Positions 44,528 through 54,722 are shown, counted from the first letter of the stretch. The stretch is 64,000 nucleotides of DNA from Rhizobium albus (GCA_030160035.1 BSNO01000003.1:62001-126000), one strand, 5' to 3'. Notes: generated by a model from the letters alone, not told the origin. Program-made: numbers and translations.

Positions 44528-46420
44528 GTGCGCTTCTCTGATCTGCGCAGCCGCGTCCGCATCAATCCCGTGAAGTCGGAAAACGTGGCGATGCGCAAGC
44601 GTCGGCGCGGGCTCGTCGCGCTCATGATGACCGCAGCACTGGTTCTTTCGCTCCTGTCGCTGACGTCGGGATGGCGCCTTCTCGATCTCCGGATCTACGA
44701 CTACCTCTCGACGATTGTTCTGCCCGGGCTTCCGGAGAACGGTCCGATCATCGTGGCGATCGACGAGCCGTCTCTGTCGGAGATCGCTCAGCAATGGCCA
44801 TGGCCGCGTTCGCTGCATGCGCAGCTCGTGGAGGCGCTGCGGGATGCGGGGGCATCGGCGATCGGCCTCGACATCATCTTCGCCGAACCCTCCACGCCGC
44901 AAGCCGATGAGCAATTGGCCGCCGCCATGGGATCGGACACGGTGCTCGCAGGCGATTACACGGTGCTGACCACCCCGCAGGCGGACCAGGAGATCAGGGT
45001 CGAGCCGCTGGCCGGGCTTCTGGCTGGCGGCGCGCTGACAGGCATCGCCTCCATCGGGCTCGACGGCGACGGCATGATGCGCCGCATTCCGTCCTATCCG
45101 GATGGCTTCGCCAGGCGGCTGGCGGACGCAGTTGGGCATGACACCGACCCAGCGCAGGGCGAGCGCCTGCTGCGCGTCTTCGGACCGGCGCGCACCTATC
45201 CAACGGTTTCCTATTACCAGGCGCTCGATCCGGACAGCTTCCTGCCCGCCGATTTCTTCCGCGGGCGGCCGGTCATCGTCGGCCTCAGCCTGCAGAACAC
45301 GCCGACCGTCGGCGAGGGCGGAGCAGGGGCCGACGCCTATGCGACGTCCCACACGGTGCGGAGCAACCGCCTGGTGCCGGGCGCCGAAATCCAGGCGACG
45401 ATCTATGACAATATCGTTCACAAGCTCGGCGTACGTCCGGCCTCGTCCCCGGCCGTGATCGCGGTCATCGTCTTGGCAGCGCTCGCCGCAGGCCTCCTGG
45501 TGCGCCGCGGGACGGGCTGGAAGACGCTTGCAACGGTCACGATCGCTGCGATCGGCCTGTTCGGTGCGAGCATCGCGCTGATTTATCTCGTGAGTTTCTA
45601 CATTTCGCCCACCGGCGCGCTTTCGGCACTGGTCGTTGTGACGGGCGGGCAGGGGCTCGTTGACTTCGCCGAGGAGCGCCGCACGCGCCTTCACATCATC
45701 CGCGCCTTTTCCCAATATCTCGCCCCGGCGCTCGTCGAGCGGCTGGCGCGCGACCCGTCGCTGCTGAAGCTCGGCGGCGAACGGCGCACGATCTCGATCC
45801 TCTTTTGCGATGTGCGTGGCTTCACCAGCATCGCCGAGCGCATGAAGGACAGGCCGGATGAGCTCACCGCCCTGATCAACAGGCTCCTCACGCCGCTGTC
45901 CGACATCGTGCTCGCCTTAGGAGGTACGATCGACAAATATATCGGTGATTGCATCATGGCCTTCTGGAACGCGCCTCTGGACGACCAGGATCACGCCTTC
46001 CATGCGGTTTCAGCGGCTCTGTCGATGCTCGACGCCATCGAGCGGTTGAACGCGGAACTGGCGGAAGAGGCGGCGGATGGCGAACCTCCGCCGGTCTTGC
46101 GAATCGGGATCGGGATCAACACCGGCGACGCCATCGTCGGCAATATGGGCTCAGACCGTCGCTTCGACTATTCCGCGCTCGGTGACGCCGTGAACCTCGC
46201 CTCACGCCTTGAATCGGCCTCCAAGACCTATGACGTCCCGCTGCTGATCGGCGAGACGACAGCAGCTATGATCGGCGAGCGCTTGCCTCTGCGCGAAGTC
46301 GACCGGATTTCGGTCAAAGGTCGCAGCGCAATCTCCCCTGTTTTTACAGCGGAGAATTTTATCGGCGCAGTTCAATATATGAAGACCCCTGGCCGGATCT
46401 TTCCATCTAGCGACGGCTGA
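44528..46420 (+). CDS. CHASE2-domain class III nucleotide cyclase
   Basis: A membrane adenylate/guanylate cyclase of 630 residues if it starts at GTG 44528 (two bases after the upstream stop) or 609 residues from ATG 44591. One N-terminal membrane helix (LVALMMTAALVLSLLSLTSG) leads into a periplasmic CHASE2 domain (IVAIDEPSLSEIAQQWPWPR, LRDAGASAIGLDIIFAEPS), then two to three helices at about 310-375, and a catalytic domain from about 418. Both metal Asp residues are present (FCDVRGFTS and KYIGDCIMAFW), with the base-recognition Lys in DKYIGD and the transition-state Asn/Arg in ALGDAVNLASRLE. The Lys points to ATP as substrate. It is tightly coupled to the FecR-TPR-barrel gene, suggesting one sensing system. 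Confidence 0.9.
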   Translation: MRFSDLRSRVRINPVKSENVAMRKRRRGLVALMMTAALVLSLLSLTSGWRLLDLRIYDYLSTIVLPGLPENGPIIVAIDEPSLSEIAQQWPWPRSLHAQLVEALRDAGASAIGLDIIFAEPSTPQADEQLAAAMGSDTVLAGDYTVLTTPQADQEIRVEPLAGLLAGGALTGIASIGLDGDGMMRRIPSYPDGFARRLADAVGHDTDPAQGERLLRVFGPARTYPTVSYYQALDPDSFLPADFFRGRPVIVGLSLQNTPTVGEGGAGADAYATSHTVRSNRLVPGAEIQATIYDNIVHKLGVRPASSPAVIAVIVLAALAAGLLVRRGTGWKTLATVTIAAIGLFGASIALIYLVSFYISPTGALSALVVVTGGQGLVDFAEERRTRLHIIRAFSQYLAPALVERLARDPSLLKLGGERRTISILFCDVRGFTSIAERMKDRPDELTALINRLLTPLSDIVLALGGTIDKYIGDCIMAFWNAPLDDQDHAFHAVSAALSMLDAIERLNAELAEEAADGEPPPVLRIGIGINTGDAIVGNMGSDRRFDYSALGDAVNLASRLESASKTYDVPLLIGETTAAMIGERLPLREVDRISVKGRSAISPVFTAENFIGAVQYMKTPGRIFPSSDG

Positions 46421-46513
46421 GGAACCCTGTCCAGATACAACATTGACGATAAGGGCAGGGAGCAATTCGGCTCTTCGAACGCGAGCGTCGCGACGTAGAA
46501 ATTGCTCGTGTCG

Positions 46514-46548
46514 CTGCCGCCGGGCAGGCAAGGCCCAGCCGGCGGCAG
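46514..46548. terminator. Hairpin between convergent cyclase and hydantoinase genes
   Basis: CTGCCGCCGG at 46514-46523 pairs perfectly with CCGGCGGCAG at 46539-46548 around a 15-base loop. It lies between two convergent stop codons but without T-runs, so it is a plausible but unproven bidirectional terminator. Confidence 0.4.
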
Positions 46549-46560
46549 GAGAGGTCGAGA

Positions 46561-49500
46561 TCAGACCTGGCCGTAGCCGCCGGCAGTCGGCGTGATCACG
46601 GTGACCGCTTCGCCAGCTTGAAGCACCGTCTGGTCGCAACCTTTTAGAACGTCGACGGTGCCGTCGAGACGGCGAACCTCTGTGCGGCCGAGCTCGCCTT
46701 CGCCGCCGCCTGCAATGCCCTGCGGGTGGACGTGTCGGTGCGACGACAGGATCGCGCAGTCCATGGTCTGGAGAAAGCGCAGCGTACGCGTCGTACCGTT
46801 GCCGGCCGCAAACGCGCCCTTGCCGCCCGAACCGTCGCGAAGCGTGAAGTTCTCCAGCATCACGGGGAAACGCATCTCCAGGATTTCCGGGTCAGTCAGA
46901 CGGGAGTTTGTCATGTGGACGTGCACGCCCGACGTTCCGGCAAAGCCGCGGCCATCGTTCATGCGGCCAGCCGGCGAGCCCGAGCAGATCGTCTCGTAAT
47001 ACTGGTACTCGTTGTTGCCGAAGGTCAGGTTGTTCATCGTGCCCTGGCTGTTGGCGATCGCCCCCAGCGCGCCGAAGATGGCATTGGTCACATGCTGCGA
47101 GGTCTCGACATTGCCGGCAACGACGGCGCGCGGATAGGCCGGCTTCAGCATGCAGCCCTCGGGGATGACGATGCGGATCGGCCGCAGGCAGCCGGCATTC
47201 ATCGGGATCGGCGCTTCCACCATCACACGGAAGCAATAGAGGACGGCTGCGCGCGCCACCGGCTCCGGGGCGTTGAAGTTGTTGGCGATCGCGTCCGAGG
47301 TGCCGGTGAAGTCCACGGTGGCGGTCCGCGCCTCGCGATCGACCGTGATCTTCACCTTAATGACCTGGCCGGTGTCAGTCGAATACTCGTAGGCGCAATC
47401 CTCCAGGCGCCCGATAAGCCGCGCGACTTCTTCTGCCGCATTGTCCTGCACGTGGCCCATATAGGCCTGCACCACGTCCAGCCCAAACTCCTCGACGATC
47501 TTATGAAGCTCGGCCGCACCGCGCTCGTTGGCGGCGATCTGCGCCTTGAGGTCGGCGATGTTCTGGACCGGGTTGCGAACCGGGTAGGGGTGGTTGGTCA
47601 GGAGTTCGTGGAGTTCCTTTTCCCGGAACTGTCCTTCAGCGACCAGCTGGAAATTGTCGATGAGGACGCCTTCCTCGTCGACGGTGGTCGCAAGCGGCGT
47701 CATCGAGCCAGGCGCCGTGCCACCGACATCGGCATGGTGCCCGCGCGAGGCAACCCAGAACAGAATCTCCTTGCGATCATCGCTGAAGACGGGGCTCACC
47801 ACCGTGATGTCAGGCAGGTGAGTGCCTCCGTTATAGGGAGCATTGAGCGCAAAGACGTCGCCGGGGCGGATGTTGCCTTCGTTCAGGCGGATGATGGTCT
47901 CAACCGAGCGATCCATGGAGCCGAGATGCACCGGCATATGCGGCGCGTTGGCGACCAGCGCACCCGAGGCATCGAAGACGGCGCAGGAGAAGTCGAGCCG
48001 CTCCTTGATGTTGACGGAATGCGCCGTGTTCTGGAGCGCGACACCCATCTGCTCGGCGATGTTCATGAAAAGGTTGTTGAAGACCTCGAGCAGGATCGGG
48101 TCTGCCTGTTTCGTGCCGATCGCCTGATTTCGCGCGAGCTTCTCGTGGCGGGTGAGCACAATGTTGTCGGCAGCCGTCAGCCTTGCGGTCCAGCCCGGCT
48201 CGACAACAATCGTCTGGTTGGCCTCGATGATGAGGGCAGGGCCCTTGATGCGGTCGCCGGCCTGAATGCCCTCGCGGCGGAAGACGCCTGCCTGTCGCCA
48301 CTCGCCGCCGGAGAAGATGCGGCCGGTGACGTCGGACGAAGCGTCGTGGCCCACGCCGTCATCTTTCTCGCCCTCGATTGCATCGCTCCCGGCCTGCCAG
48401 CCTTCGACCTCGACGGCTTCGACTGTGATAGGTTTATCGGATGTGATGAAGCCGAACTGCGCCTTGTGCATGGCCTCAAAACCGCTTTGTGCCTTGCCAA
48501 GGTCGCCGTCGAAGGCAACATCGAGCGTGTTGTCGGTGCCGGCGTAGCGTAGATGCAGTTTCGTGCGCGTGGTGACCGTGTCGGCAGCGATGCCCTGTTC
48601 GGCAAGTTCGGTGGCGACGGCGCCGGCAAGGTCCGCCTCGAGGCCGGAGATTGCGGCGCGGCTGGCTTCGGCGAGCGGCTGCATCAGCCCCTGTTGGCGG
48701 CTCGCCGTGACGGTTGCGAGGCCCATTCCGTATGCTGAAAGCAGGCCCGACAGCGGGTGGATTAGGATCGATTCCATGCCGAGCGAATCGGCGACGAGGC
48801 AGGCGTGCTGGCCGCCGGCTCCGCCAAACGAGTTCAACACGTAGCGGGTGACGTCGTAGCCGCGCTGAACGGAGATCTTCTTGATCGCGTTCGCCATGTT
48901 CTCGACAGCGATCTTCAGGAATCCCTCGGCGATCTCTTCCGGCGAGCGGCCTTCGCCGACGCTCTCCGCGATCTCGCCGAACTTTTTGGCGACCATGTCG
49001 CGGTCGAGTGGCTTGTCCTGGTCTGGGCCAAAGATCGCCGGGAAGAAGTCCGGGTTGAGCTTGCCCAGCATGACGTTCGCATCTGTCACTGTGAGCGGCC
49101 CGCCGCGGCGGTAGCAGGCGGGGCCGGGATCGGCACCGGCCGAATCCGGGCCGACGCGGAAGCGACCGGGCTCGGCATGCAGGATCGACCCGCCACCGGC
49201 AGCGACTGTATGGATGCGCATCATCGGCGCGCGGATGCGCACGCCGGCGACTTCCGTATCGAAGGCGCGCTCATATTCGCCTGCCGCATGCGCAACGTCC
49301 GTGGAGGTGCCGCCCATGTCGAAGCCGATGACGCGGGGAAAACCTGCCTGTTCGGCGGTCTTGACCATGCCGACGACGCCGCCTGCCGGGCCGGACAGAA
49401 TTGCATCCTTGCCCCGGAAACGGTCGGCAGCGGTGAGGCCACCGGACGACATCATGAACTGAAGCGTCGGGCCGGGCTCGCCGGGCGGCGTAGCGCCGAG

Positions 49501-50205
49501 GATACGGGCGACGCGCGAGACATAGCGGCCGAGGATGGGCGAGAGATAGGCGTCGACGACGGTCGTATCGCCGCGACCGACGAGCTTGATCAGCGGCGAA
49601 ACTTCGTGGCTGACGGAAACCTGCTCGAAGCCCAGACCTCGGACCAGTTCGGCCAGCGCCGCCTCATGGACCGGGTTCTGCCAGGCATGCATCAGCACAA
49701 TCGCAACGGCGCCGATGCCGTGGGCCTTCGCCTTCTCGAGGTCCGCACGGATCGGGTCGAGCTCAATTGCGTGCTCAACCGACCCGTCGGCCATCAAGCG
49801 TTCAGGCACCTCGATGACGCGCTCGTAGAGCTGTTCGGGGAGGATGATTTCCTTGGCGAAGATGTCCGGCCGCGCCTGGTAGGCGATGCGCAGTTGGTCG
49901 CGGAAGCCTTCGGTGATGAGGAGCAGCGTGCGTTCGCCCTTGCGCTCGAGCAGCGCATTGGTGGCGACCGTCGTTCCCATACGGACGGTGCCGATGGCCG
50001 CGGAGGGCAGATCGGCTTGAGTGGCAGCGCCGACCAGGCGTCGGATGCCTTCGATCGCCGCGTCTTCATAGGCTTCCGGATTTTCCGACAGAAGCTTCAT
50101 GGGCTGCAGAGAGCCGTCGGGAGCGCGACCGATGACGTCGGTAAACGTGCCGCCGCGATCGATCCAGAAATCCCACCGGCCCGTGTCGTCGATGCCGTTC
50201 GCCAT
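46561..50205 (-). CDS. Fused hydantoinase A/B (5-oxoprolinase family)
   Basis: A 1214-residue protein from ATG 50205, which has ACGGAGGACTG upstream. The N-terminal HyuA half (about 1-690) begins [20 protein letters not shown], the ATP-binding signature, and has [20 protein letters not shown] and [24 protein letters not shown] segments. The HyuB half (from about 695) has [40 protein letters not shown] and [14 protein letters not shown]. The fused form is typical of ATP-dependent 5-oxoprolinases (pyroglutamate to glutamate) but also of hydantoinase and acetophenone-carboxylase relatives. It is divergent from a TRAP transporter operon that may bring in its substrate. Confidence 0.93.
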   Translation of the reverse strand: MANGIDDTGRWDFWIDRGGTFTDVIGRAPDGSLQPMKLLSENPEAYEDAAIEGIRRLVGAATQADLPSAAIGTVRMGTTVATNALLERKGERTLLLITEGFRDQLRIAYQARPDIFAKEIILPEQLYERVIEVPERLMADGSVEHAIELDPIRADLEKAKAHGIGAVAIVLMHAWQNPVHEAALAELVRGLGFEQVSVSHEVSPLIKLVGRGDTTVVDAYLSPILGRYVSRVARILGATPPGEPGPTLQFMMSSGGLTAADRFRGKDAILSGPAGGVVGMVKTAEQAGFPRVIGFDMGGTSTDVAHAAGEYERAFDTEVAGVRIRAPMMRIHTVAAGGGSILHAEPGRFRVGPDSAGADPGPACYRRGGPLTVTDANVMLGKLNPDFFPAIFGPDQDKPLDRDMVAKKFGEIAESVGEGRSPEEIAEGFLKIAVENMANAIKKISVQRGYDVTRYVLNSFGGAGGQHACLVADSLGMESILIHPLSGLLSAYGMGLATVTASRQQGLMQPLAEASRAAISGLEADLAGAVATELAEQGIAADTVTTRTKLHLRYAGTDNTLDVAFDGDLGKAQSGFEAMHKAQFGFITSDKPITVEAVEVEGWQAGSDAIEGEKDDGVGHDASSDVTGRIFSGGEWRQAGVFRREGIQAGDRIKGPALIIEANQTIVVEPGWTARLTAADNIVLTRHEKLARNQAIGTKQADPILLEVFNNLFMNIAEQMGVALQNTAHSVNIKERLDFSCAVFDASGALVANAPHMPVHLGSMDRSVETIIRLNEGNIRPGDVFALNAPYNGGTHLPDITVVSPVFSDDRKEILFWVASRGHHADVGGTAPGSMTPLATTVDEEGVLIDNFQLVAEGQFREKELHELLTNHPYPVRNPVQNIADLKAQIAANERGAAELHKIVEEFGLDVVQAYMGHVQDNAAEEVARLIGRLEDCAYEYSTDTGQVIKVKITVDREARTATVDFTGTSDAIANNFNAPEPVARAAVLYCFRVMVEAPIPMNAGCLRPIRIVIPEGCMLKPAYPRAVVAGNVETSQHVTNAIFGALGAIANSQGTMNNLTFGNNEYQYYETICSGSPAGRMNDGRGFAGTSGVHVHMTNSRLTDPEILEMRFPVMLENFTLRDGSGGKGAFAAGNGTTRTLRFLQTMDCAILSSHRHVHPQGIAGGGEGELGRTEVRRLDGTVDVLKGCDQTVLQAGEAVTVITPTAGGYGQV

Positions 50206-50376
50206 GATGCAGTCCTCCGTCCATGTCCCCGAGTTCGACCAGTCTTCTGCCGGACGCTGACAAATCGTTGACAAATTGCGAATGAGCCGTCAACCTTTCA
50301 TTTGGACGCCGAGATACGGCGCCGCAAGCGTCCTGCCGGAACCAGGTCTGCATTGCCAAAAAAGGGGAATACGATA
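50206..50376. other. Divergent promoter region of hydantoinase and TRAP operons
   Basis: The 171 bases between the two start codons must carry both promoters. No clear operator palindrome was found, although the MarR-type gene at the end of the TRAP operon is a candidate regulator. Confidence 0.4.
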
Positions 50377-51357
50377 ATGACGCAACACCATCGCGCCGGC
50401 CTGCTGGCCGCAGCCTTCGCCACTCTTCTCGCCGCTCCCGCCATGGGCCAAAACGCCTGGGACATGCCGACGCCCTATGGCGATGGCATCTTTCATACGC
50501 AGAATATCATGCAGTTCGCCGATGACGTCCGGGAGGCAACAGGCGGCAGCATCGACATCACCGTGCACTCCGCGAACTCCCTCTTTGGCCATGCTGAGAT
50601 CAAGGATGCGGTGCGTGACGGTCTCGTGCCAATTGGCGAGTTCCTGCTCTCGCGTCTTGCGAACGAAGACCCGGTCTTCGCGCTCGATTCCATTCCGTTC
50701 CTGGCTTCTTCCTATGAAGAGGGCGAGCAGCTCTGGGCTGCCTCACGGGACGCGGTCTCCGAAAAGCTCGCCGAGCAAGGGTTGACGGTGCTTTATGCGG
50801 TCGCTTGGCCCGGCCAGAGCCTCTACCTCAACCAGGAAGTCACCGACCCGGCACAGATGGAAGGCCTGAATTTCCGCGCTTACAACGTCGCCACGGAGCG
50901 CCTTGCAACGCTGCTCGGCGCCACGCCGACGCAGGTCGAGGAGACCGACATTCCGACCGCGTTCTCGACCGGCCGCGTCGAGGCGATGATCACCTCGCCT
51001 TCGACCGGCGCCAACGCCAAGGCCTGGGATTTCACCTCGCATTACATCGACGTGCAGGCTTGGCTCCCGAAGAACATCATCGTCGTCAACACGGAAGCCT
51101 TCGAAGCGCTTTCGGAAGACGAGCGCAACGCGATCCTAGAAGCGGCTGCTGCCGCTGAAGAGCGCGGCTGGCAGATGTCGCGCGAGGAGACCGACGCCAA
51201 GATCGCTGAACTGGAGGCTGGCGGCATGAGCATCATGCAGCCGTCCGAGGCGCTTTCCGCCAAGCTGCAGGAGATCGGCGCGACCATGACCGAGGAGTGG
51301 CAGGCCTCGGCCGGTGAGGCAGGCACCGCGGTCATCGAAGCCTACCGCAACCAGTAA
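50377..51357 (+). CDS. TRAP transporter solute-binding protein (DctP)
   Basis: A 326-residue periplasmic receptor; ATG 50377 follows AAAAGGGGAA. Signal peptide MTQHHRAGLLAAAFATLLAA with cleavage near AMGQ. DctP features: FADDVREATGGSIDITVHSA, the central LNFRAYNVATERLATLLGAT with the carboxylate-binding Arg, and DIPTAFSTGRVEAMITS. TRAP receptors usually bind carboxylates; pyroglutamate or a similar lactam acid would match the divergent oxoprolinase, but this is inference. A perfect hairpin follows before the membrane subunits. Confidence 0.94.
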   Translation: MTQHHRAGLLAAAFATLLAAPAMGQNAWDMPTPYGDGIFHTQNIMQFADDVREATGGSIDITVHSANSLFGHAEIKDAVRDGLVPIGEFLLSRLANEDPVFALDSIPFLASSYEEGEQLWAASRDAVSEKLAEQGLTVLYAVAWPGQSLYLNQEVTDPAQMEGLNFRAYNVATERLATLLGATPTQVEETDIPTAFSTGRVEAMITSPSTGANAKAWDFTSHYIDVQAWLPKNIIVVNTEAFEALSEDERNAILEAAAAAEERGWQMSREETDAKIAELEAGGMSIMQPSEALSAKLQEIGATMTEEWQASAGEAGTAVIEAYRNQ

Positions 51358-51366
51358 GCCTTCAAG

Positions 51367-51393
51367 AACGGGCGGGTCATCGACCCGCCCGTT
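51367..51393 (+). terminator. Intercistronic hairpin between TRAP receptor and membrane genes
   Basis: AACGGGCGGGT (51367-51377) pairs with ACCCGCCCGTT (51383-51393) over a five-base loop. No long T-run follows, so it probably causes partial termination or mRNA stabilisation, giving more receptor than permease, as is common for binding-protein transporters. Confidence 0.6.
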
Positions 51394-51414
51394 GCACTTA
51401 CGGGGACCGCTCCC

Positions 51415-51975
51415 ATGCGCAAGGCACTCGATGCCCTCTACGGCGCTGCTTTGTTCGGCGCCTGCTCGGCGATGGTCGTGATCGCGACCCTCGTTTTCAT
51501 CCAGGTGGTGGCACGGCTGATCGACCGCTTGTCTACGCTCGCCGGCTTCGGCCGCTTCGGCTTTGCCATCCCGTCGCTGGCAGAGATCGGCGGCTTTCTC
51601 TTTGTCGCCTCGGCCTTTCTCGCTCTGCCGGCGACCCTGAGGGCAGCGGGTCATGTGCGCGTGACGCTCTTCGTCGGCTGGGCCGGGCCCCGCCTGGAAC
51701 GCGCCATGACCGCATTCGTCCTTATCGTCGCTCTGGCGCTTGCCGCCTATGCCAGCTGGGTGGTCGGAGGACAGGCTTATGCGTCCCTCGAGCGCGCATC
51801 CGTATCCTACGGCCTGATCGCGATCCCGCTCTGGATCCCGCAAGCGGTCATGACAAGCGGGCTCGCTATCCTCGCCGTTGCGATCCTGGACGAACTCGCA
51901 GCCGTGCTTTCCGGTGGCGAAGCGAAGTTTCGCGAGATCGAGCGCACGCGCGGCGTCGACGAGGGAGGCCACTGA
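51415..51975 (+). CDS. TRAP transporter small membrane protein (DctQ)
   Basis: A 186-residue protein with four predicted membrane helices (LFGACSAMVVIATLVFIQVV, EIGGFLFVASAFLALPATLR region, AMTAFVLIVALALAAYASWV, and LIAIPLWIPQAVMTSGLAIL). LRAAGHVRVTLFV and the surrounding pattern fit DctQ. ATG 51415 follows ACGGGGACC. Its stop overlaps the start of DctM by one base. Confidence 0.9.
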   Translation: MRKALDALYGAALFGACSAMVVIATLVFIQVVARLIDRLSTLAGFGRFGFAIPSLAEIGGFLFVASAFLALPATLRAAGHVRVTLFVGWAGPRLERAMTAFVLIVALALAAYASWVVGGQAYASLERASVSYGLIAIPLWIPQAVMTSGLAILAVAILDELAAVLSGGEAKFREIERTRGVDEGGH

Positions 51976-53279
51976 TGGATATCGGCATTCTGTCCCTGAT
52001 CCTGGTTGCCGTCCTTTTCGGTTTCCTTTTCTCCGGCCTTTGGGTCGGCTTTGCCCTCATGGCTGTCGGCTTTGTCGCTATGGAACTGGCGTCATCGGCG
52101 CCGGCCGGACTCGTCTTTGCACGTCGGGTCTGGGGGGCAATGAACAGCTGGGACCTGACGGCGCTTCCCATGTTCATCTGGATGGGCGAGCTTCTGTTCC
52201 GCTCCCGCATTTCGTCGGACATGTTTTCGGGCCTTGCGCCTTTTACGCGACGGCTGCCTGGGCGTCTCCTACACGTCAACGTGTTCGGATGCGCGCTGTT
52301 TGCAGCCGTGTCCGGTTCGTCGGCTGCAACGACTGCGACGGTCGGCAAGATGTCGCTGCCGGAACTGCAGCGGCGCGGCTACGACCCTCGCATGGCGATC
52401 GGCACGCTTGCCGGTTCGGGCACATTCGGCTTCCTCATCCCGCCCTCGATCATCATGATCGTCTATGGCGCGGCGACCGAGCAATCGATCGCGCGCCTGT
52501 TTCTCGCCGGCATCCTGCCAGGCGTCATGCTGGCAGTGATGTTTTCGTCCTACGTCATGCTCTGGTCCTTGATGAACAAGGACAGGATGCCCGAGCCCGA
52601 GCCGAAGCCCACTTGGGGCGAGCGGTTCGAGGCGCTGACGCTGCTCCTGCCGACGGTTATCCTGATCGTGACAGTTATCGGCTCGATCTATGGTGGTTTC
52701 GCCTCACCGACCGAAGCAGCCGTGGTCGGCGTCTTCGGCGCCCTTGCGATCTCCTACTTTTCCGGTGGGCTGTCGCGGGAAAGCTTCGTAACCTCGCTCA
52801 AAGGATCGGCGATCACGAGCTGCATGATCGCGCTGATCCTGGCAGGCGCGTCGTTCCTCACCGTCGCCATGGGCTATACCGGCATACCGCGCACGCTTGC
52901 CACCTGGATCGGCGAACAGGGCTTCTCGCAGTTCGCGCTGCTGGCCGTCCTCCTCGTGTTCTTCATCATTCTCGGCTGCTTCATCGACGGCATATCAATG
53001 GTCGTGCTGACAACGTCCGTCATCCTGCCGATGGTGCTTGCCGCCGGCATTGATCCGATCTGGTTCGGCGTCTTCCTCGTTCTCGTGGTCGAGATGAGCC
53101 AGATCACCCCGCCGGTCGGCTTTAACCTGTTCGTCATCCAGTCGATCACGGGACGAGGGATCTTCGAGATCGCGCTCTATGCGCTGCCCTTCTTCTTGAT
53201 CCTTGTCCTGGCGACCGCACTTCTCGCCGCTTTTCCGGAGATCGCCCTATGGCTGCCGAGCACCATGATGAACAACTGA
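51975..53279 (+). CDS. TRAP transporter large membrane protein (DctM)
   Basis: A 434-residue membrane protein with 11-13 helices, the transport channel of the TRAP system. LPMFIWMGELLFRSRISSDM, SGSSAATTATVGKMSLPELQ, RRGYDPRMAIGTLAGSGTFG and IPPSIIMIVYGAATEQSIAR are hallmark DctM motifs, and the C-terminal half repeats the fold (FFIILGCFIDGISMVVLTTS, PPVGFNLFVIQSITG). Uses a sodium gradient. The MarR gene begins 31 bases inside its end. Confidence 0.95.
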   Translation: MDIGILSLILVAVLFGFLFSGLWVGFALMAVGFVAMELASSAPAGLVFARRVWGAMNSWDLTALPMFIWMGELLFRSRISSDMFSGLAPFTRRLPGRLLHVNVFGCALFAAVSGSSAATTATVGKMSLPELQRRGYDPRMAIGTLAGSGTFGFLIPPSIIMIVYGAATEQSIARLFLAGILPGVMLAVMFSSYVMLWSLMNKDRMPEPEPKPTWGERFEALTLLLPTVILIVTVIGSIYGGFASPTEAAVVGVFGALAISYFSGGLSRESFVTSLKGSAITSCMIALILAGASFLTVAMGYTGIPRTLATWIGEQGFSQFALLAVLLVFFIILGCFIDGISMVVLTTSVILPMVLAAGIDPIWFGVFLVLVVEMSQITPPVGFNLFVIQSITGRGIFEIALYALPFFLILVLATALLAAFPEIALWLPSTMMNN

Positions 53280-53791
53280 AGGATCTGGCGATCGGGCCGG
53301 TGGTTTCATCGGCGCATCTCGCCAATTCGAGCCTGCCAGCGCTCTCGGAAGTCGAGTTTGCCTTGACCATGGCAAATCATGCTTTCCAGCGGTGGATCGT
53401 GCGCTGCACGGCGGCAGCCGGTGGGCCTTCACTCTCGCCTATGGAAGTGTTGATCGTGCACCTCGTCAACCACCGGGCAAGACCGAAGACGCTCGCTGAT
53501 ATCTGCCTCGTGCTCAATGTCGAGGATACGCATCTGGTCAACTATGCGATCAAGAAGCTGGTTGAGCACGGTCTGGTGGAGCCGGGCCGCAAGGGCAAGG
53601 AGAAGACGATCACGGTAACGGAAACGGGGCGCCAACTCTGCAAGCGCTATGGCGATGTTCGAGAGGCGCTGGTGGTGCAGTCGGTTCTGCAAATCGGTCA
53701 CGACCCGGCCGAGCTCTCGCGTCTCGCCAGCTTGTTACGTGCGGTCTCTGGTGCCTACGATCAGGCGGCGCGTGCCGCCGCCTCCCTTTAG
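53249..53791 (+). CDS. MarR-type winged-helix regulator
   Basis: A 180-residue protein. The winged helix is LADICLVLNVEDTHLVNYAI followed by KKLVEHGLVEPGRKGKEKTI and TVTETGRQL; the helices MANHAFQRWIVRCTAAAG and LSPMEVLIVHLVNH precede it. The start at 53249 lies 31 bases inside dctM, so it belongs to the TRAP operon and probably regulates it and the divergent hydantoinase. The subgroup resembles the winged-helix regulators found beside TRAP and hydantoinase genes. Confidence 0.82.
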   Translation: MAAEHHDEQLKDLAIGPVVSSAHLANSSLPALSEVEFALTMANHAFQRWIVRCTAAAGGPSLSPMEVLIVHLVNHRARPKTLADICLVLNVEDTHLVNYAIKKLVEHGLVEPGRKGKEKTITVTETGRQLCKRYGDVREALVVQSVLQIGHDPAELSRLASLLRAVSGAYDQAARAAASL

Positions 53792-54722
53792 GCTGGTGCC
53801 AGTCTTCGCCTTTCTCGCCCGCCATGGGCGGATGCTGCTCGTCTCGGGGCTCTTGATCGGCGCAATCCTGCCGGACCTCGCGATTGCACTGAGGCCCGGC
53901 ATTGCGCCGATGATCGTGGCGCTGCTGTTCCTTGCGGTTCTCCGGTTGGGGCCAGATGGCATCAAAGCAGGGCTTAAAGGCGTTCACCGAGCGGCGGGAC
54001 TGGCGCTCGTCCTCCAGGTCGTGCTGCCGCTGACGGCGGCGTTCGTCTTTTGGCTCACGGGCGTACTTGGCTCTACCATCGCTATGGGCATCGTGCTGGT
54101 GCTGGCGGCCGCGCCCATCACTGGCAGCCCGAACATCACCCTTATGGCCGGCGGCGATCCAGCGCCGGCCTTACGCCAGCTTGTTATTGGAACCGCGCTC
54201 CTGCCGTTGACGGTCCTGCCGGTGTTTCTCGTCATGCCCGCCTTCGGCAGCCCGCTTGCGGTTGCGCGGGCTGCACTCGAGCTTCTGATGCTGATTACAC
54301 TAGCCGGCGGCGTCGCCTACGCGTTACGGGCGTTCAGGGTCGTGTCGGGCAGCGACCGGTCGGTGTTGGCCATGGATGGGCTTGCCGCGCTTCTGCTCGG
54401 TCTCGTCGTCATCGGCCTTATGTCGGCTATTGGTCCGGCGGTTCTCAACGAGCGTGGCGCATTCTTCCCGGCACTGGCCGCTGTCTTCCTGCTTAACTTT
54501 CCGATTCAGCTCTGCGCCAGTGCGCTTGCCGCGCGTAAGGACCCTGTATCGGCCCCAGCGATGGGGATCACCGCCGGCAATCGCAACGCAGCTTTGTTCC
54601 TTTCGGTGCTACCCGAGGCAACAGCCGACGAGCTTCTACTCTTCATCGGCTGCTTCCAGATCCCGATGTATTTGACGCCATTCCTAATGGCGCGGTGGTA
54701 TCGAAAGCTCGCAAAAAGTTAG
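53772..54722 (+). CDS. BASS-family (bile acid:sodium symporter-like) transporter
   Basis: A 316-residue membrane protein with nine or ten hydrophobic helices, taking GTG 53772 as start (20 bases inside the MarR gene; GTG 53796 is an alternative). GSTIAMGIVLVLAAAPITGS, PNITLMAGGDPAPALRQLVI and APAMGITAGNRNAALFLSVL resemble the two crossing-helix regions of BASS-type sodium-coupled carriers. Overlap with the MarR gene makes it part of the same operon. Members move bile acids, pantoate, 2-oxoacids and others; here an organic acid linked to the hydantoinase pathway is likely. Confidence 0.72.
   Translation: MPPPPFRLVPVFAFLARHGRMLLVSGLLIGAILPDLAIALRPGIAPMIVALLFLAVLRLGPDGIKAGLKGVHRAAGLALVLQVVLPLTAAFVFWLTGVLGSTIAMGIVLVLAAAPITGSPNITLMAGGDPAPALRQLVIGTALLPLTVLPVFLVMPAFGSPLAVARAALELLMLITLAGGVAYALRAFRVVSGSDRSVLAMDGLAALLLGLVVIGLMSAIGPAVLNERGAFFPALAAVFLLNFPIQLCASALAARKDPVSAPAMGITAGNRNAALFLSVLPEATADELLLFIGCFQIPMYLTPFLMARWYRKLAKS

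Noticed and set aside
48805..50271. 488-codon open frame antisense to the hydantoinase gene
   Set aside because: No motif; the opposite strand has two complete domains.
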